Assembly (NCBI GenBank): GCA_026874595.1
Contig: CM049316.1
Coordinates: 60,831,676-60,895,675, forward strand
Direction: 5' to 3'
Length of the DNA: 64,000 nt
DNA from: Sipunculus nudus
Lineage: Eukaryota > Annelida > Sipuncula > Golfingiida > Sipunculidae
Shown here: positions 48,726 to 61,739 of the stretch, in pieces
Layout of the letters: the number at the start of each line of letters is the position of its first letter
How positions within the stretch are numbered: position 1 is the first letter of the stretch
Notes under the pieces: model-generated
The model's input: the letters and a program-made list of their open reading frames with translations, nothing else
What the model was told of the DNA's origin: nothing
Databases searched by the model: none
Translations under genes and position numbers: made by a program

Positions 48726-50007
48726 GCATGGGTTGGGTGTACCCTTTTGAATACTAGTGTTTACTGGAAGTCTGTAACACTTATAATTGTGTTTGTATGT
48801 ATGGCAGTATGTTTGTGTGCATGTGTTATATTTATATATAATTAATGCTTGTTTCCAAAATGGCACGATTATAAAACACCACACGCACCTTATTAATAGC
48901 AAAACGTGCCCAAACTGAGGCTTATATAGTATAGAATCTTAAGTTATATTTCAGTACAACTATGACTCAAGATAGTGTTTATCTTGCATGACATATCCAT
49001 ACTACCAAAAAGTGAAATCATGATGCCTCTGATGGTCCGTGAGTTGTTCAAAAGTAGCTCCTTTAAAATTTTAATTTAAAGAAAGAATGAATATAATTGT
49101 TTTATCGGACCTGTCTGTGATATAACCTGAATGAAAGCACAATTTAAGACCTTCCTGGCCTACAATATATTGTGCTTCAAATATTGAATTAACTTTAGGA
49201 CGGGTGGAACCACAGGTGCCCGGGGGGGGGGGGGGGGGGTTATTACAGGTCTGTACAGGAGACGATTTATTATTACATGTTTTTTTACCAACATGATGCT
49301 TGGAGCTCGGACCCACGTGTGTGTAATTACAAGTCTCCCTCGGTAAAGTTGTCTTCATATTTTTATGACATCTGAAATATTACTCAAGTCGTGTTTAACT
49401 GGCATTTTCCTTGTCCTATACCAATACATTGTTTGTTTACTCCTGTGTGATAAGAGGATAGCCTCCCGCTCTCGCTCTAAGTGCTCCGTCCGTACACATG
49501 GGCGGAGGGATGAGGGGGCCGGATGCACGTGTCCAAATTTGTCGACCTAGAAATTTTGGGAAATAGGAAAAATAAATGTCTAATACGAAAAAAATTGGGG
49601 TTTAGCATCATGATGCATATCGAAACATCCGAGACTGCATCATTGGCATCGCCATTGCAACCTAACTTTTCAAAATGTTTCTACACTTAGTTACTTAAAT
49701 GAAAGCAAATTTTAAGTCTTTCATGGCCTATAATATATTGTGCTACAAATATTGTATTAACTTTAGGCCGATTAAACCACAGGTGCCGGGGGGCTGGGGG
49801 TTGTTATTAAAACAGGCCTGTGCAGGATACAATATATACAGGTGCCTTTGTTTAAATTTTCTAAGTCTAAATTTTCAAAATGTTTCTATACACTAAGAGG
49901 GATAGTGTTATGGTGTTATGGGTTTCAGTGGCGTTTCCAGGATTTGAAAAAAGAGGGCGCGCAGCCCTATAAAGTCGGGTATAGGGGGCTGTTCTGCGTC
50001 TTTTAGA

Positions 50008-50066
<59 letters not shown>

Positions 50067-50286
50067 ATTATATTGATATTCCACAAAGCCCAATTAGTAG
50101 GAAGCAAGCATATTTTAAACTTGTTTGAACACACTGCGTGGCTGTTAAATTGTCTCCTACTAAACATATCAAATATTGTTAGTTCGTTCATAATTATTAT
50201 GGTCGTTATATGTTATTTTGTAAGGTATTTAGTTCAAGTTGTTTATTATGTTAACCGTGGAAACCTCATCTATATATATATATACA

Positions 50287-50328
<42 letters not shown>

Positions 50329-53300
50329 GCATTATTTGAACAACAGAAAAATACATGCATCAATAAATGTAGTGTTGTAACTTAATTGTAACTTTTAAGT
50401 AGAAGATGGTCAGCACACATGTAAAAGAACTGAAATGGATTAACTATTATATGTCACTGAATCTGTCAAAGGATACTTCATCTATTTTTCATGTAGAGCT
50501 TCTGATAATGAATTCGCCAATATAGGTTTTCGTAGATAAATTATTTTTGCAGAAATAAAGTTCGAACTATAGACAGTGGGAGTTAAAAAGAAATAAAGCT
50601 AGTCTGACCTGAGGTAATTAAAGTACATAAACACAAGAAATATTAGAAGTGAAAAATACTCATTGACTGTTATTTGCATACCATTTTCAGGTTTATATTA
50701 TTATTGAAAATGCAGCTTTCTGACATATAGCCTGGCCATTTAGCTCCAGTGACAGTAGCTGGGTATATAGAGGTGATTTTTATTACCCAGAATCAAGAAA
50801 CCGGAAGCTTTCATATAGTCTCTTGGTGTATTCCAGGATTAATGTTTAAAATGAGACATAGCAAGCGTGAGACATAGCAAATAGCTTACATGGATTGTTT
50901 AACAGTTTTTGGCCATCCTCCATCATGTTACAGAACAATCACAGGCTTTGAAGACTTCACTTCTGCAAACAAACAAAATAGAAAAGAGAGATAGTAAAAA
51001 TCATGAGAGAAAGTTGAAAGTATATAATCCATTTACTGTTTAGATTTATTTTAGAAATTTTCAAAGTCTGACACTCTTTACATTTACATTACGAACAATA
51101 TCTTGCTACGCTTTTGTTCTTTCTTCACAAAAGTTCAACAAATACAACAAAACTAGTTATTCTTTAGGTGAATAGGAACCTTAAGAACTGATAATAAATA
51201 TACATTGTTATATAAGATATATATCTATATTTACATTACAGACAAGATCTTTTTTGTTTTTCTTCTTTCTTTTCCATTTGGGAATAACATTACCATAACC
51301 GCGCATAGAGAAACATGAAAATATCTTTTTACTTAAAACGCCATATTTTATATCTATGTGTGTGCATATTCAATTAAAATAACATAAAATAAATATGAGT
51401 TAACAAACATTACACTTGCCAGTAGTTGACTGGTATAAGTGTTAGCAGAATTTTAGGGTGGGGGCGCGCGCCCCTTTGCGCCCCCCTATGAATACGCTCC
51501 TGGGTTTTAATTAAAATAAAGCCCGGTTCACCACGCATTGCGTAATTCAGAACCGTGGGCCATCTCTTGACGGAAATAATAAAATATACCATGGCAGTTC
51601 TTGATCAACACAACCATTTACTGACAGTAAAATATACTTAATTTCACTGTACCGGTATTGAGGCAGTTTTATTCGATTAAAAAATGCAGCAGGCTTTTTA
51701 ATTGTCAGATAGCAAAAGTGCTAATACCCATAGAACCATTCAATCGACCTAGTCCTGGATGCTCTGGAGGTGCAAATGTGTACCCGATAAGGCATCTTTG
51801 GATATGACACTATATATGTTAACTCTATCACAACAAGTAAGGCCTATGTTAATTCAAGGTAGCTAAAGCTACCATCTGTACTAGAGCCCTGCGCGGGCCA
51901 GAACCCGCCCCACGGGCTGCGGGGGTGCGCATACCGCCCCGGGCCTACTTTTTTTATGATATTTCGGGGCGGGGCGGTCCCAGTTTTTTTTTACTGCGGG
52001 GTGGGTTCGGGTTAAAGACTGAAAAGTACGGGGCGGGGCGGGCTGCATGAATTCTTAGGCGTGTTCTTGCGGGCCGAAAAGTTGTTTTATGCAATGCATT
52101 TCTCAAATAGTTCCAACTGGTAATAGACTGTTATACAGAAATCACATTTCTTTGTTTAAGTTTGTATATATGTGACCATGTGTATATATACAATGCTATA
52201 TAATATATATTTATATATAGAAAGAGATGATTACATTTATTTAAATGTAAAGCCATGCAGGTCTGTTTATGTAGGTCAGATTCTGTACTGTTAACTATCG
52301 CGCTTACCCGTGAGGGACTGGCAGTATTTTCAGATTTGGCGTAAGGACAATATTTATTCTTAGTTTTGACAACTCTGCGACCCCTTGGCGATATTTCTTT
52401 GTTGATTGTGTTATTTTCATTTGTATGACAATTTTCATTTGCATGACAAATCCAGTGCACTGGCGAGCGGTGCCAGCTTACAAATCGCTATCTGTATGTT
52501 GTGCTTTTATTCTTCATTTCAGCATGTTAATCACACTATCTTTAATAACACACGCATCTGATTAAAATTATAAATTACCAAGTATCTGCCTCATGTCCGA
52601 GGCCATGCAGCTGGCCCCAAGGCCACCACAATTGAAACCAGAACGCCCTTTTCTCCCATGCATTCGCGACATCCGGGTCCCCCAACTCATTTTGTCGAAA
52701 CAACAGTTCTTATACTCGCCCTCCATATAATGTAGAGACCCAGAGCTGTTGTAACCTCATTTTCTCCACTGAGCGGGGAATCGTCAGTTTCACAATGATA
52801 TAAAAAATGAGATGAAAATTCAATACAATATTACACAAAAGATAAATTGTTCAATACATATTCCATGGAGGCCTATACTATACACACGAAGTGTACAAAC
52901 GTACAAACGTATACATGCACAACATATAAAGATACATGTGCAACCCTCACTGATAAATGCACCGTGTACACACATTTTTGATTACACACACGTTCTAATG
53001 AATTCCCAGGTAATTAGAAACTTCCAATTCAAACAAGTGTCATATGTCGTAGTCACTATTGTGTCCTTCGCCTTCAAAATAAATTTGACAGATTCATACA
53101 AAATACAATGTTTTTTTCATGTGCAAGTAAAACATACCGTCATCAGTGATATTATTGAAATAAGCACTGATTTCAACATTAAAAGTATCAGTTATAAAGT
53201 CAAAGAATTCATCTCTGTCAGCAGCAGTGCTGTAACAACTAAAAACGGCATGACTGAAAATTTCCTCTATCATAATGTAATAGACGCGAATATACGAGAT

Positions 53301-54290
53301 TTCCGTATCGAGCAGGGTTTAAGACACGATATCAACACCAGCGCCACCTAACTCTCGTTTAATTGCGGTGGCCCCAGTGCGAGCCTCTCGCCGAGACAAT
53401 TAATGCAACCCCCGGGAACCGAGAGATAGGTGGCGCTGGTGTTGATATCGTGTCTTAAACCCTGCTTGATAAGGAAATCTCGTATATTCGCATTTATTAC
53501 ATAAAATGATGTGAACACAAAATCAACATTAACATATTCAGGAATATATGTGATGGCTCATTTGCAGATTACATGAACAAGAAGTGTGGGCAGACGATCG
53601 GCGGGGCCGGCGCCAGCGGCCATCTTGAATCCAGCCACGCACTGACGTATGATAATCTGATGAACTGTGACGTCACCCTCTCTGTTACTCCGGGCCAGCG
53701 AACGCTTATTCACGTAAATCGCTTCGAATTGGAGGAAGCAATGTCCGGTTCCTGTGTGGACTCTCTGAATTTGTACGATGGGTCCAGAGCTTCCGGTCCT
53801 GTGCTCAATCCATCTCCTCTCTGCGGGTTATATAGAGATCCGTTTAACTACACTTCGTCCGGGGATAAAGTTACTCTTCGCATGGTCACGGATAACACTG
53901 CTGTCTTTCGAGGGTTTGAAATTGTTTATGTGGCGTTCACAACAGGTAACAAAGTGAATGAAAGTAATTTTATGATAACGATAAATTATAATGAATAATT
54001 CATGTATGATTCACTCGTATTTTCATACATTACTACACGAATGTTTTCTGCAGTAAATGGCAAGAAAGAACTGAAAAAATTGAATTAATCGCATGTATAT
54101 AGAACGATGTCGAACGGAATATACAAGCTTTCATTAAATGTATAGAAGAGATTTTTTCAGTGCAGTTCAGGAAATAATGATAAAAACATATTAAAATCTC
54201 ATGTTTTTTTTCCACTCAATGAAACGTTTCATTATAATATTACCATATTAAAACTAAAATGAAACCGTGATATTGTAATTATATACACAA

Positions 54291-54335
<45 letters not shown>

Positions 54336-56015
54336 ATATATATATATATAATATTAATATTATTTAGATTTTTTTTGCCGTGATTTGGTTTCTTGATTAT
54401 CAGCTGCATGGACAAAATAATACTTGTGCATGGTAGTTTCTTTTGTGTTTGTCTTTTTTTCGGGTTTGAATGCTTTGAAAAGCTAAAGTCTGATTAACAA
54501 AACGATTGACTTATTTATGAACATGAATCGGATAAGAAATTATTGATGGTGTCACGAAGGATTAAAAATAGTATTACATTTTATTTATTTAAAAAAAAGA
54601 ATGAAATATAAAGCAGAAAAAGTACGTCTCTCGGTCACTTTTTTCAAAATATATTGCAGGTTTCACCTTCTCATTGTAGGTTTTCGATAAAAAAAATATA
54701 TGGTTAGTAGACAATGTTATAGTAAAATGATAATGATTGGTTTGATAAACAAATAAATATACAACATAACAAAGGGGGGAAATGTTAACTTATATTTGTT
54801 ATCATTAATTTCTTGAAAGAAATGACGGTCAAAGCGGCTTGAGATCAGATACAATATAAATATCGACTGAAAATGAAAATTAAACCTACCTTTTTTGGCG
54901 CAACAACTAGAGTCTTTCAATGTTATACAAATCTTTACAGCACCATGTGGAGGGGACCAGTTCACCTGCGGCAATGGGTACTGTATTGCGTCAAAATTGG
55001 AGTGCAACAGGGTCAACGAGTGCGGTGATGCCACGGACGAAGCAAACTGTGAAGGTAAATTTCATTTTGAAATTAGTTATGTAATTTACTGCCAGATGGC
55101 AGAACCCACGACTGTTTCACATATGTTTAGCGACAGTAAAGCATGCCGATTTAATCAGTCTAATTTTTTGCACCATTGTTGATTTTTGTGCATGCAAATT
55201 AATCAGAAGATATTAAGCTTACTTTGGTTAAATATAGATAATATATCATGAAAAATGCAAAAAAGACTTTCTCCACTGAAAAATTTCTACCCTAAGACTG
55301 CAATCATCCTATTTTCGTCAAACCCAGATCTCCAAAAACTCCGAAACGATTCATGGGGGCTGCCATTTTTGCACAGACTAAAACGCGGATGTCGCAAGTC
55401 GCATATCAGAATTAAGGGTATATGCGGCTTGTCGGGTAAAAATTTGGAGAGGCCCCGAGTGAGGTTTAGAAGGGTTTAATCGATTTTTAAAAAACTGCTG
55501 AGACTATCCACGTCATATAGTGTGTAACTACTGATCTCAGACTACAGTAAGGCCTTCTCTAAGTCTCTGTGAACTATGAGGTAATGATTTAAAAAAAAAG
55601 ATAACCTATAAATTCTAAATCCCCATTTAAATTTTCCTTTCCTTCCTTGTAAAAGATATTTTCAATGGGCCATGCTTGTTTTTACAATTAATCCTAAAAT
55701 AGGATTAAATATGACCTTGACCTTGCAGAAGAGGACGTGACCCAGAAGCAGACGGACGTGGGGCTGATCATCGGGTTTTCCATCCTCGGTCTACTGTTAA
55801 TCATCATCCTGTGCGTGGTGGCCTACAAGGTGTACCAGTACTACATGTGGAAGAGGTGGATGCGGTTCGAGGGCCGGGTGTGGGAGACGGACTACGACAG
55901 AGTCTACCCGGTTTCCGACAAGTATTCCCGGTTTGATGAGAGAATGTCTGGACGGAGGGCGCCACATCCCGGTTGGGAAGATCAACAGATCAGCGCTGTA
56001 CCATCTTCTTCGTAA
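48601..56015 (+). CDS. Single-pass membrane protein: signal peptide, CUB, LDLa, TM
   Basis: Exons 48601-48700, 53568-53945, 54941-55054 and 55729-56015; all introns are phase 1 with GT/AG ends. 292 aa. Residues 1-23 are a signal peptide (cleavage after VNA likely). CUB about 40-158 with four cysteines (40, 67, 96, 119) and LYDG. LDLa 162-196 with six cysteines and the acidic ECGDATDE calcium motif. TM about 208-230, then KRW and a 60-residue tail with YDRV (possible YxxPhi sorting signal). One sequon, NYT at 127. The order CUB-LDLa-TM recalls NETO/LRP12-type receptors, but with one CUB only, so I give no symbol. Ligand unknown. Phase-1 modular exons are typical of extracellular domain shuffling. 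Confidence 0.88.
49128..49835. repeat. Direct repeat pair in receptor intron 1
   Basis: About 140-bp copies at 49128-49270 and 49697-49835. Shared landmarks: GGCCTA(C/T)AATATATTGTGCT, ATTAACTTTAGG, ACCACAGGTGCC, then a G-rich tract (18 G at 49221-49238 in the first) and ACAGG.CTGT.CAGGA. Confidence 0.75.
49926..51502. mobile_element. Non-autonomous DNA element with 5-bp target-site duplication
   Basis: The left end CAGTGGCGTTTCCAGGA and right end TGAATACGCTCCTG are partly inverted (CAG..GCGT.T.CA). GGCGCGC blocks sit just inside both. GGTTT flanks both sides (49921-49925, 51503-51507). The interior holds two TA microsatellites and no transposase frame. It may be a composite. Confidence 0.5.
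51885..52090. repeat. GGGCGGGGCGGG-rich repeat
   Basis: Begins TAGAGCCCTGCGCGGGCC and ends TTGCGGGCCGAAAAG, with ACCCGCCCC and GGGGCGGGGCGGG between. Related to 21186-21415. Receptor intron 1. Confidence 0.5.
53275..53502. mobile_element. 228-bp foldback (palindromic MITE-like element)
   Basis: The left arm from ATGTAATAGACGCGAATATA through GGGTTTAAGACACGATATCA to CAGCGCCACCTAACTCTCG is mirrored on the right by CGAGAGATAGGTGGCGCTG through TGATATCGTGTCTTAAACCC to GAATATATTACAT-like ends. Arms run about 90 bases with few mismatches. It ends 65 bp before the CUB exon acceptor at 53568. Confidence 0.85.
53568..53945 (+). CDS. CUB/LDLa receptor exon 2 (CUB domain)
   Basis: Acceptor TTTGCAG, donor GTAACA. 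The split codon gives Asp34. It encodes the whole CUB domain in one exon: [52 protein letters not shown] and [11 protein letters not shown]. The four-cysteine pattern and aromatic positions are standard. Confidence 0.92.
54298..54358. repeat. TA microsatellite, imperfect
   Basis: TA repeats with AATATA interruptions in receptor intron 2. Confidence 0.9.
54941..55054 (+). CDS. CUB/LDLa receptor exon 3 (LDL-receptor class A module)
   Basis: Acceptor TTTACAG, donor GTAAAT. It encodes [18 protein letters not shown], then [18 protein letters not shown]: six cysteines and the Asp/Glu cluster for calcium. One module, one exon, phase 1-1. Confidence 0.95.
55729..56015 (+). CDS. CUB/LDLa receptor exon 4 (TM helix and cytoplasmic tail)
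   Basis: Acceptor CCTTGCAG. Encodes a short juxtamembrane stalk, [20 protein letters not shown] as TM core, then a tail with [18 protein letters not shown] and ending PSSS before TAA. Base composition is distinctly GC-richer than the flanking introns, as expected for coding sequence. Confidence 0.9.
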
Positions 56016-56182
56016 AACACAACCCATCATAGACATTGTTTCGCCTAATGGGAAATGTTAGGGAGACATCCGTAGGGGTATATAGACAGAAGAACCTCCT
56101 CCTCCCCCCCCCCCCCCCACACACACACACTCCCTACGTCGGCCAGAAGCCCCCTTATGAAAAAGAAGACAATAATCCACCT

Positions 56183-56188
56183 AATAAA
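56183..56188 (+). terminator. Candidate polyadenylation signal of the receptor gene
   Basis: AATAAA about 170 bases after the TAA. Another lies at about 56358. Use is inferred from position only. Confidence 0.45.
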
Positions 56189-56199
56189 ATATATACCAT

Positions 56200-58140
56200 T
56201 CCATGCCAAATCATGAATTTTCTCAAAGAGAGATCCTTAACTAAAAGATTAAACTATTAACTGGATGAAGAAAAATTATCTTGCAATCGCAATATTCGAA
56301 ATTATAAATTTTCTCCTAAAAAGTGAGAGACAAATTAACTTTTGTCCTTCACTCCTGAATAAAGAGGGAGACATGGGCCCCAATCCCCCCATGAAGCAAA
56401 TCCCGTGCAACCCTTTGAAACAAATGTCCCCGTCAACCTAAGCAAAATTTTTTTGCTAATACTATAGGTACTCTTCTACATTCCTTTACAGTATGTGCTG
56501 ACCTGTTTTTATCGTTGCCATGGCATTTATATTCTTAAAATTGAATTGAAACTCAATACAATCATATCTCTCTTATACTCCGTAACACTCCACTGTCTAC
56601 GATGTACAGAAGACCGAACAATACATGAAATCCAGAGAATCGCACAAGATATTTACTTTATTAACTTGCATTAAGTAGGTTCCTTTTATTCCTTTCAGTT
56701 ATCTTAACAAAGAAATGAAATGGTAGATGGAATGTGTATAAATGTCGAAAATTGTCCGGAAAGACGCTGGTCTATATGAATCATTTTCTTATTCAAAGTC
56801 TTCAGATGTACTGGTGGGCAAATGTCTCAGAAAGGGACTAAAAGGTACTCATGTAGTCATCCCTCCTTTCGACTGGGGACTTATTATTTAAAATAACACG
56901 CCAAACCTCGACAGAATCCTTCTATTTAATTGGGGTCTTCCTTGCTGTGTCCTTTTAGAGGTGATTCTAAGATATACTGAACAGTATTTCCGGTATACCT
57001 GCATGTTATAGAAACGAATTTCTTAGAGCAAGACTGAGCTTTTTACTACATTATCAGGGTGTCAACATTACAGAACAGTTGACGTGTTTTTACATTTTAC
57101 GTAATATATATTATCTGAGTAAAAAAGAAGACATGTTAGAGTCAGAGAAATGCCCGAGTTGTTGATTTTATATCGTTTAAACATTTATCACAATAATATA
57201 TCTTGTCTTTTCAATTTCAACAATGGTACGCACGTCGATTGAATTGTACTCAGACATACTATATAGAAAGAATCTCCTGTGACAGGCGAACTATACTTGT
57301 GTAATTGTCTGCCATTATTTAGCAAGATTAAAATGACCAGAGATTAAGACCATATAATAATTGTTATTAATATTGTTATCATCGGATATATACTTTCAGA
57401 ATGCATCGACGTTTAACCGTCTATATCATTTGAAAGACCTTAAGAATATCTTCTGAATATGAACAGTCGACATTCATACGATATGCACAGGTCACTATGA
57501 TTTTGCACTAAGTTATTGTACCTTATATCAACTATATTTTTAGACCATAAACTGGTGACATTTAAATCAGGTATCGACGGAATCGGCCAATATTTATATT
57601 AAATGTAATGAATGGTTTTTAAAGTTACACCGTATAGTTTTGAATATAGTGTCTGCAGTTTAAAGCCCACCTTATAGATAAGGAAATGCTCTGTGGTCTT
57701 TAGTTATGCCCCGCGGTGAGTTATGCCTCGTGTGGGTCTATGTATTGCATATTTTATACATCTGTACATATTTGATATATCGGATATATATGATAAGAGA
57801 TCTCTCCGATTACATGCAACTGCATTCGCTGGTCGAATGAACTTTTACAAAGAACGATTAAATGGTTTACCTGGTATCCGTGTTGTGTCTTCATTGCCTG
57901 TATATGAACCACACGCTTAAGACGTGGTATTCATATCGGCCAAAGAAGTGGAATGAGTAAGAAAAAAAGCACTTTATACAACAGTTTTTCAAGACTCGGA
58001 ACTGCGTTTTGCGTGGTTCGGAGTCATGGCCTCCGAATGAAAGAGGATTGAAAGAAGTTAATGAAAGTCTTAAGAAAATCCGACTTACCAAATAAAATGA
58101 ACGATAAATGTTTACTCTGACTACATTTTAAATTATCAAG
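56200..58140. other. Intergenic stretch, nothing recognised
   Basis: AT-rich, no coherent frame on either strand, no tandem structure. Probably 3' flank of the receptor gene. Confidence 0.55.
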
Positions 58141-58167
58141 GCCATGTTTGATGTCCATGCTATCGTT

Positions 58168-58605
58168 ATTGTATCCGCCAAAACAGAGTTTTGCGAATAC
58201 TATGTTTTCACGCGGGTTCCGTATTCGAGACTTATGGCGCCACCTACAATCTTTTTTTTTTTTGCGTTGCATCCATCCATGCGTTTGCCATCTTTTCGTC
58301 TTAGTGATTGATTCAATGTGTTGGGCTGAAAGTATGCATGTCTAAAGGCTATAGATCTTGGATATCTGCATCTCCTACTCAAGAATGGTAGCGCCGACCG
58401 CAATCGTTTTTGTGTGGCGTCCATCTGGGCATCTGTTTTGGGTGAAAATTGCTCATATCTCAGGAGTGGTTCAATGTATTGGTCTGAAATTTGGCATTTC
58501 CATCAATCTTGGATACATTTTTTGTAGACCCGACATTTGGCGCCACCTACCTCTCCGATATCTCCATCTCTTATTCAAGACTGGTCTTACTCTACAATAT
58601 ATATA
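58168..58605. repeat. Family B HINE-like 5' fragment
   Basis: Begins GTATCCGCCAAAACAGAGTTTTGCGAATAC, a slightly decayed copy of the family B 5' hairpin at 14568-14596. Degraded core units with GGCGCCACCTAC (58235, 58539) follow. No family B 3' hairpin; cut off by a short TA tract at about 58598. Confidence 0.65.
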
Positions 58606-58611
58606 TATATA

Positions 58612-58700
58612 TCAGAGTTGGGGCCAAATACTTTTAAAGTAATCGATTACAAATTACTTCTTAATGTAATTGCTATTACTTTTGCAATTACTTTTGAGCT
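58612..58700. repeat. hAT-type terminal sequence
   Basis: AGAGTTGGGGCCAAATAC, then TTTTAAAGTAATCGATTAC, resembles the widespread hAT-family terminus with alternating AGTAAT/ATTACTTT. A similar CCTATTTATATTTAAATAC block is at 62647-62760. The other ends are not found. Confidence 0.5.
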
Positions 58701-59300
58701 TAAAGGCCATTTACATTATATAATAAGAACAGCAACTGGGTTAAGAGATTGGTTTGGGCTCTTAACATTTGTGACAGTCTCAACAAATTAATAAAGTATA
58801 ACTATGCAAATATACTTCCATCAACAATTCTGATCACGAGATCCGGAATATTGACAAAATCATGATTAAGTTTTTATATATTGATTGTCAGCACTACAAA
58901 TATATCAATCAATGCAAGATGAAATGTGTGTCACAATTCCAACTCTGTGGTTGCATCACAGGTCACTGTGCCCACTGGAACAAAGGCGGCTTCAATTAGG
59001 CTTAATCCAGGCAGTGTCAACTGTAACCTCAGTCAGAAACGTTTCATATGATAAAAAAGTGAATGATAATGGCCTCGAGTACTCTATCTATAAAACTAGT
59101 AAGGAATCCGTCAAAGAAAACATTATATGGTGGTCCAGATTACCTCAACAAGTTTACTGGGTTGTCTCTTAAGTGTTACCCTAAACGAAAAAAAAGTCAT
59201 CAAAGCCTTTCCTTTTTCATAGTAAAGTTGCCTACAAAAAAACAACGAATAATGACAGGGACATATAAAAGTATCTCTTGTACCTTTTGGAATTATAATT

Positions 59301-59560
59301 AAAGGGGCCTGTTCACATACAAGGCATGATAAATAAACATGATGTATAGTGTTTTATCCTTTAAAAATAATATCTACAAATGTTTCGTTCTGAAACTAGT
59401 CGCTTACTCCTCTACACGAATGAAAACAAATTTTCACTGGTCGCCTTCAGTGGTTCAGAACATGCATAATCTGCGCACAACCTGGAGGCCATACCACGCA
59501 ACGTCACAAATTGAGACTTTTCGATCTTCAAACCAGTGTTTCTTCTTAGACTGGCCCTTC
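59301..59560. repeat. Dispersed repeat, partner of 17826-18090
   Basis: See 17826-18090. Both copies start AAAGGG.CCT.TTCACATACAAGG and are in the same orientation. Confidence 0.6.
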
Positions 59561-59754
59561 AAAACACTTGTTTCTACATGTTTATTTCCATAAAAATTCA
59601 TATTGATTCTATCTTTGAATTTTGTATATTTCACGTGATGTGTCATTTCATTAAATCAGCCGGGGGGGTTGGGTTAATCTAACCAGTGTGGGGTGACCTG
59701 TAAGTATGATAAGAGTACACCGGGGTATAACCTAAAATGAGTTAAGACTACACT

Positions 59755-59755
59755 T

Positions 59756-59818
<63 letters not shown>

Positions 59819-61640
59819 TTGTTAGTGTCTGTTCATAGTGAACGCATAAATAGCACCAAAGTCTATAATTCTAATTATTCATTTATTCTATTTCCAATAT
59901 AAAATTCTCTAAATAGCAGGGGCGAATACATATGTCATTGACCACCAAATGACGCCCCTGTCTACAGGTAAGGACCGCAAGTCCTGTAAATGAATGCATT
60001 AGGTGCGCGATGATTGTGAATTACTTGTCCTTGGGGCATCGAGCATCTGGATAAACCGAGTTAAAGTAAAGGAGTTGCTTGTACTCTTGACAGGAATTAA
60101 ATTTATCCAGTAATCTAACAAATTATAGAGATCTACGCTGGACCGATGTTTAAACGAAACGTGAGTCGTCAAAGATCAAGAATTACCTTTAAGAAACTCT
60201 TGATGAATCTTGGTTGCCTTCTTATATAACAAATAGTGACTTCACTGTCATTTCATTATATGTTTTTGAATATTCATAGTTTGGATGTTTTCTGCTGTGA
60301 TACAGGACTCCTACGCCCTGAAAAGTCGTGGATTTCGAAATGATAAATTTTTGGTACTTTATTCGTAATGATTTGTCTAATTTTCAAACAGTCATCAATA
60401 GTCATGACATTTTATTTGCAAGCTGTCCAAAAATGTCTCAGCCATGCCCCCCCCCCTCTCTCTCTCTCTCTCGTCTTTTCTCCTCTCTCTGTAAGTAAAT
60501 TAGTAATGAATTGAAATAACTAAATGTATGGGGGGGGGGGGGGGGGGGGGAGGTCATTAAGTTTCGTTGAAGGTTATGAAAGAATCTAATGAAAACCTGA
60601 TCTTTTGGAAGTTTTGGAACCTTACGATAAGATTTCAGGTAAACTGAAACTTTTTATTGTGACAATATGTAATTATACGTTGTTATTACACATATATTCT
60701 CAAATAAACTATCACAAATAAAAAATGTTATATGTGATTCAGTGGAGTGAACACAGAAGCATTCGTTTATAATGTATTATATTAAAAAAGGCTTAATTTA
60801 ATAATAAAATTATATATTAATTCAGTAAGTTTATTCTGATCACTACGGAACTATATTTTTTAAACAAGAGCCAAGTTTACATATGTTAGGCTGTATATAT
60901 GTAGCCTGTTAAGTCCCGAGGTTCACACTGATATATACAAGTACTAATTCGATTATCTTGCATGCTATATAAGCTTTTTTTGTGCCATTTATATCATAAA
61001 CAAAGTGGTGTTCTGTTTGACCATGAATAACGACTCCACAAGCATTTCTATTGGACTGATAGTGGCTGATAGAGTCGTGACTACAGTATTCGTCATACGT
61101 AAAAGGGACTGCCATGTCCATCCATCCTATTGTGTCTCGATAAACCCGAAAATGTCAGAGGGGCAAAGTGGTGCAATATCATGTTATTAATGTTATTATT
61201 ACGTTTTATTTAACTCATTAAAGGCCTACATTTGTCAGATGGAGGTTCTGTTTTCCCCTTTATTTCGGCTGCCTGTTAACTACTCTATGCTAACGATTGT
61301 CAACAAATTTTAATAATGAAACATTGTGAAGGAGTCGGGGACCACCCAACGAACAATCTGGTAAATGTGTTAGCTTATCTGAATCGGCTTTATGTTTAAA
61401 TTCAATTTTTTTTAACATTCGAAAGCGCTGGCGCAATTTTTAGGCGCAACTTTTACCAAAGCTTGTAGCGGAGTGACCTCTGGTGGAGATTACTGGCAAA
61501 GGTTCATTTGGCGTTGCCACGGTTATACATCTGACAGATGGATCTGTGAACGTTTGTCAAAAGTATTTTAAAAACAGTGGTTTATTTTTTGTAAAACTGA
61601 TTACTTCTTATGTTGCAAAGTAGGGCCGGGTGTCTCGTGA
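59755..61640. other. Intergenic stretch with simple repeats only
   Basis: Holds a TA microsatellite (59755-59817), a short CT tract (about 60447-60471) and a 20-base G tract (60531-60550). No supported gene. Confidence 0.6.
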
Positions 61641-61739
61641 TGTATTTCATCCACCCACTAGTCGCTTCATGCACTCAGAAGCAAACAGGTGGCGCCACTG
61701 TTCTGAGTAGCGTACAGACTGGTTTCCTGCTCTTTCTGA

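Noticed and set aside
52812..53351. Longest single open frame in the window (179 aa)
   Set aside because: Its last part runs into the foldback element at 53275, the rest lacks any domain, and its composition looks like translated AT-rich intron. It lies within intron 1 of the receptor gene.
55797..56036. 79-aa minus-strand frame opposite receptor exon 4
   Set aside because: A shadow of the GC-rich coding exon on the + strand, which has the TM and splice support.
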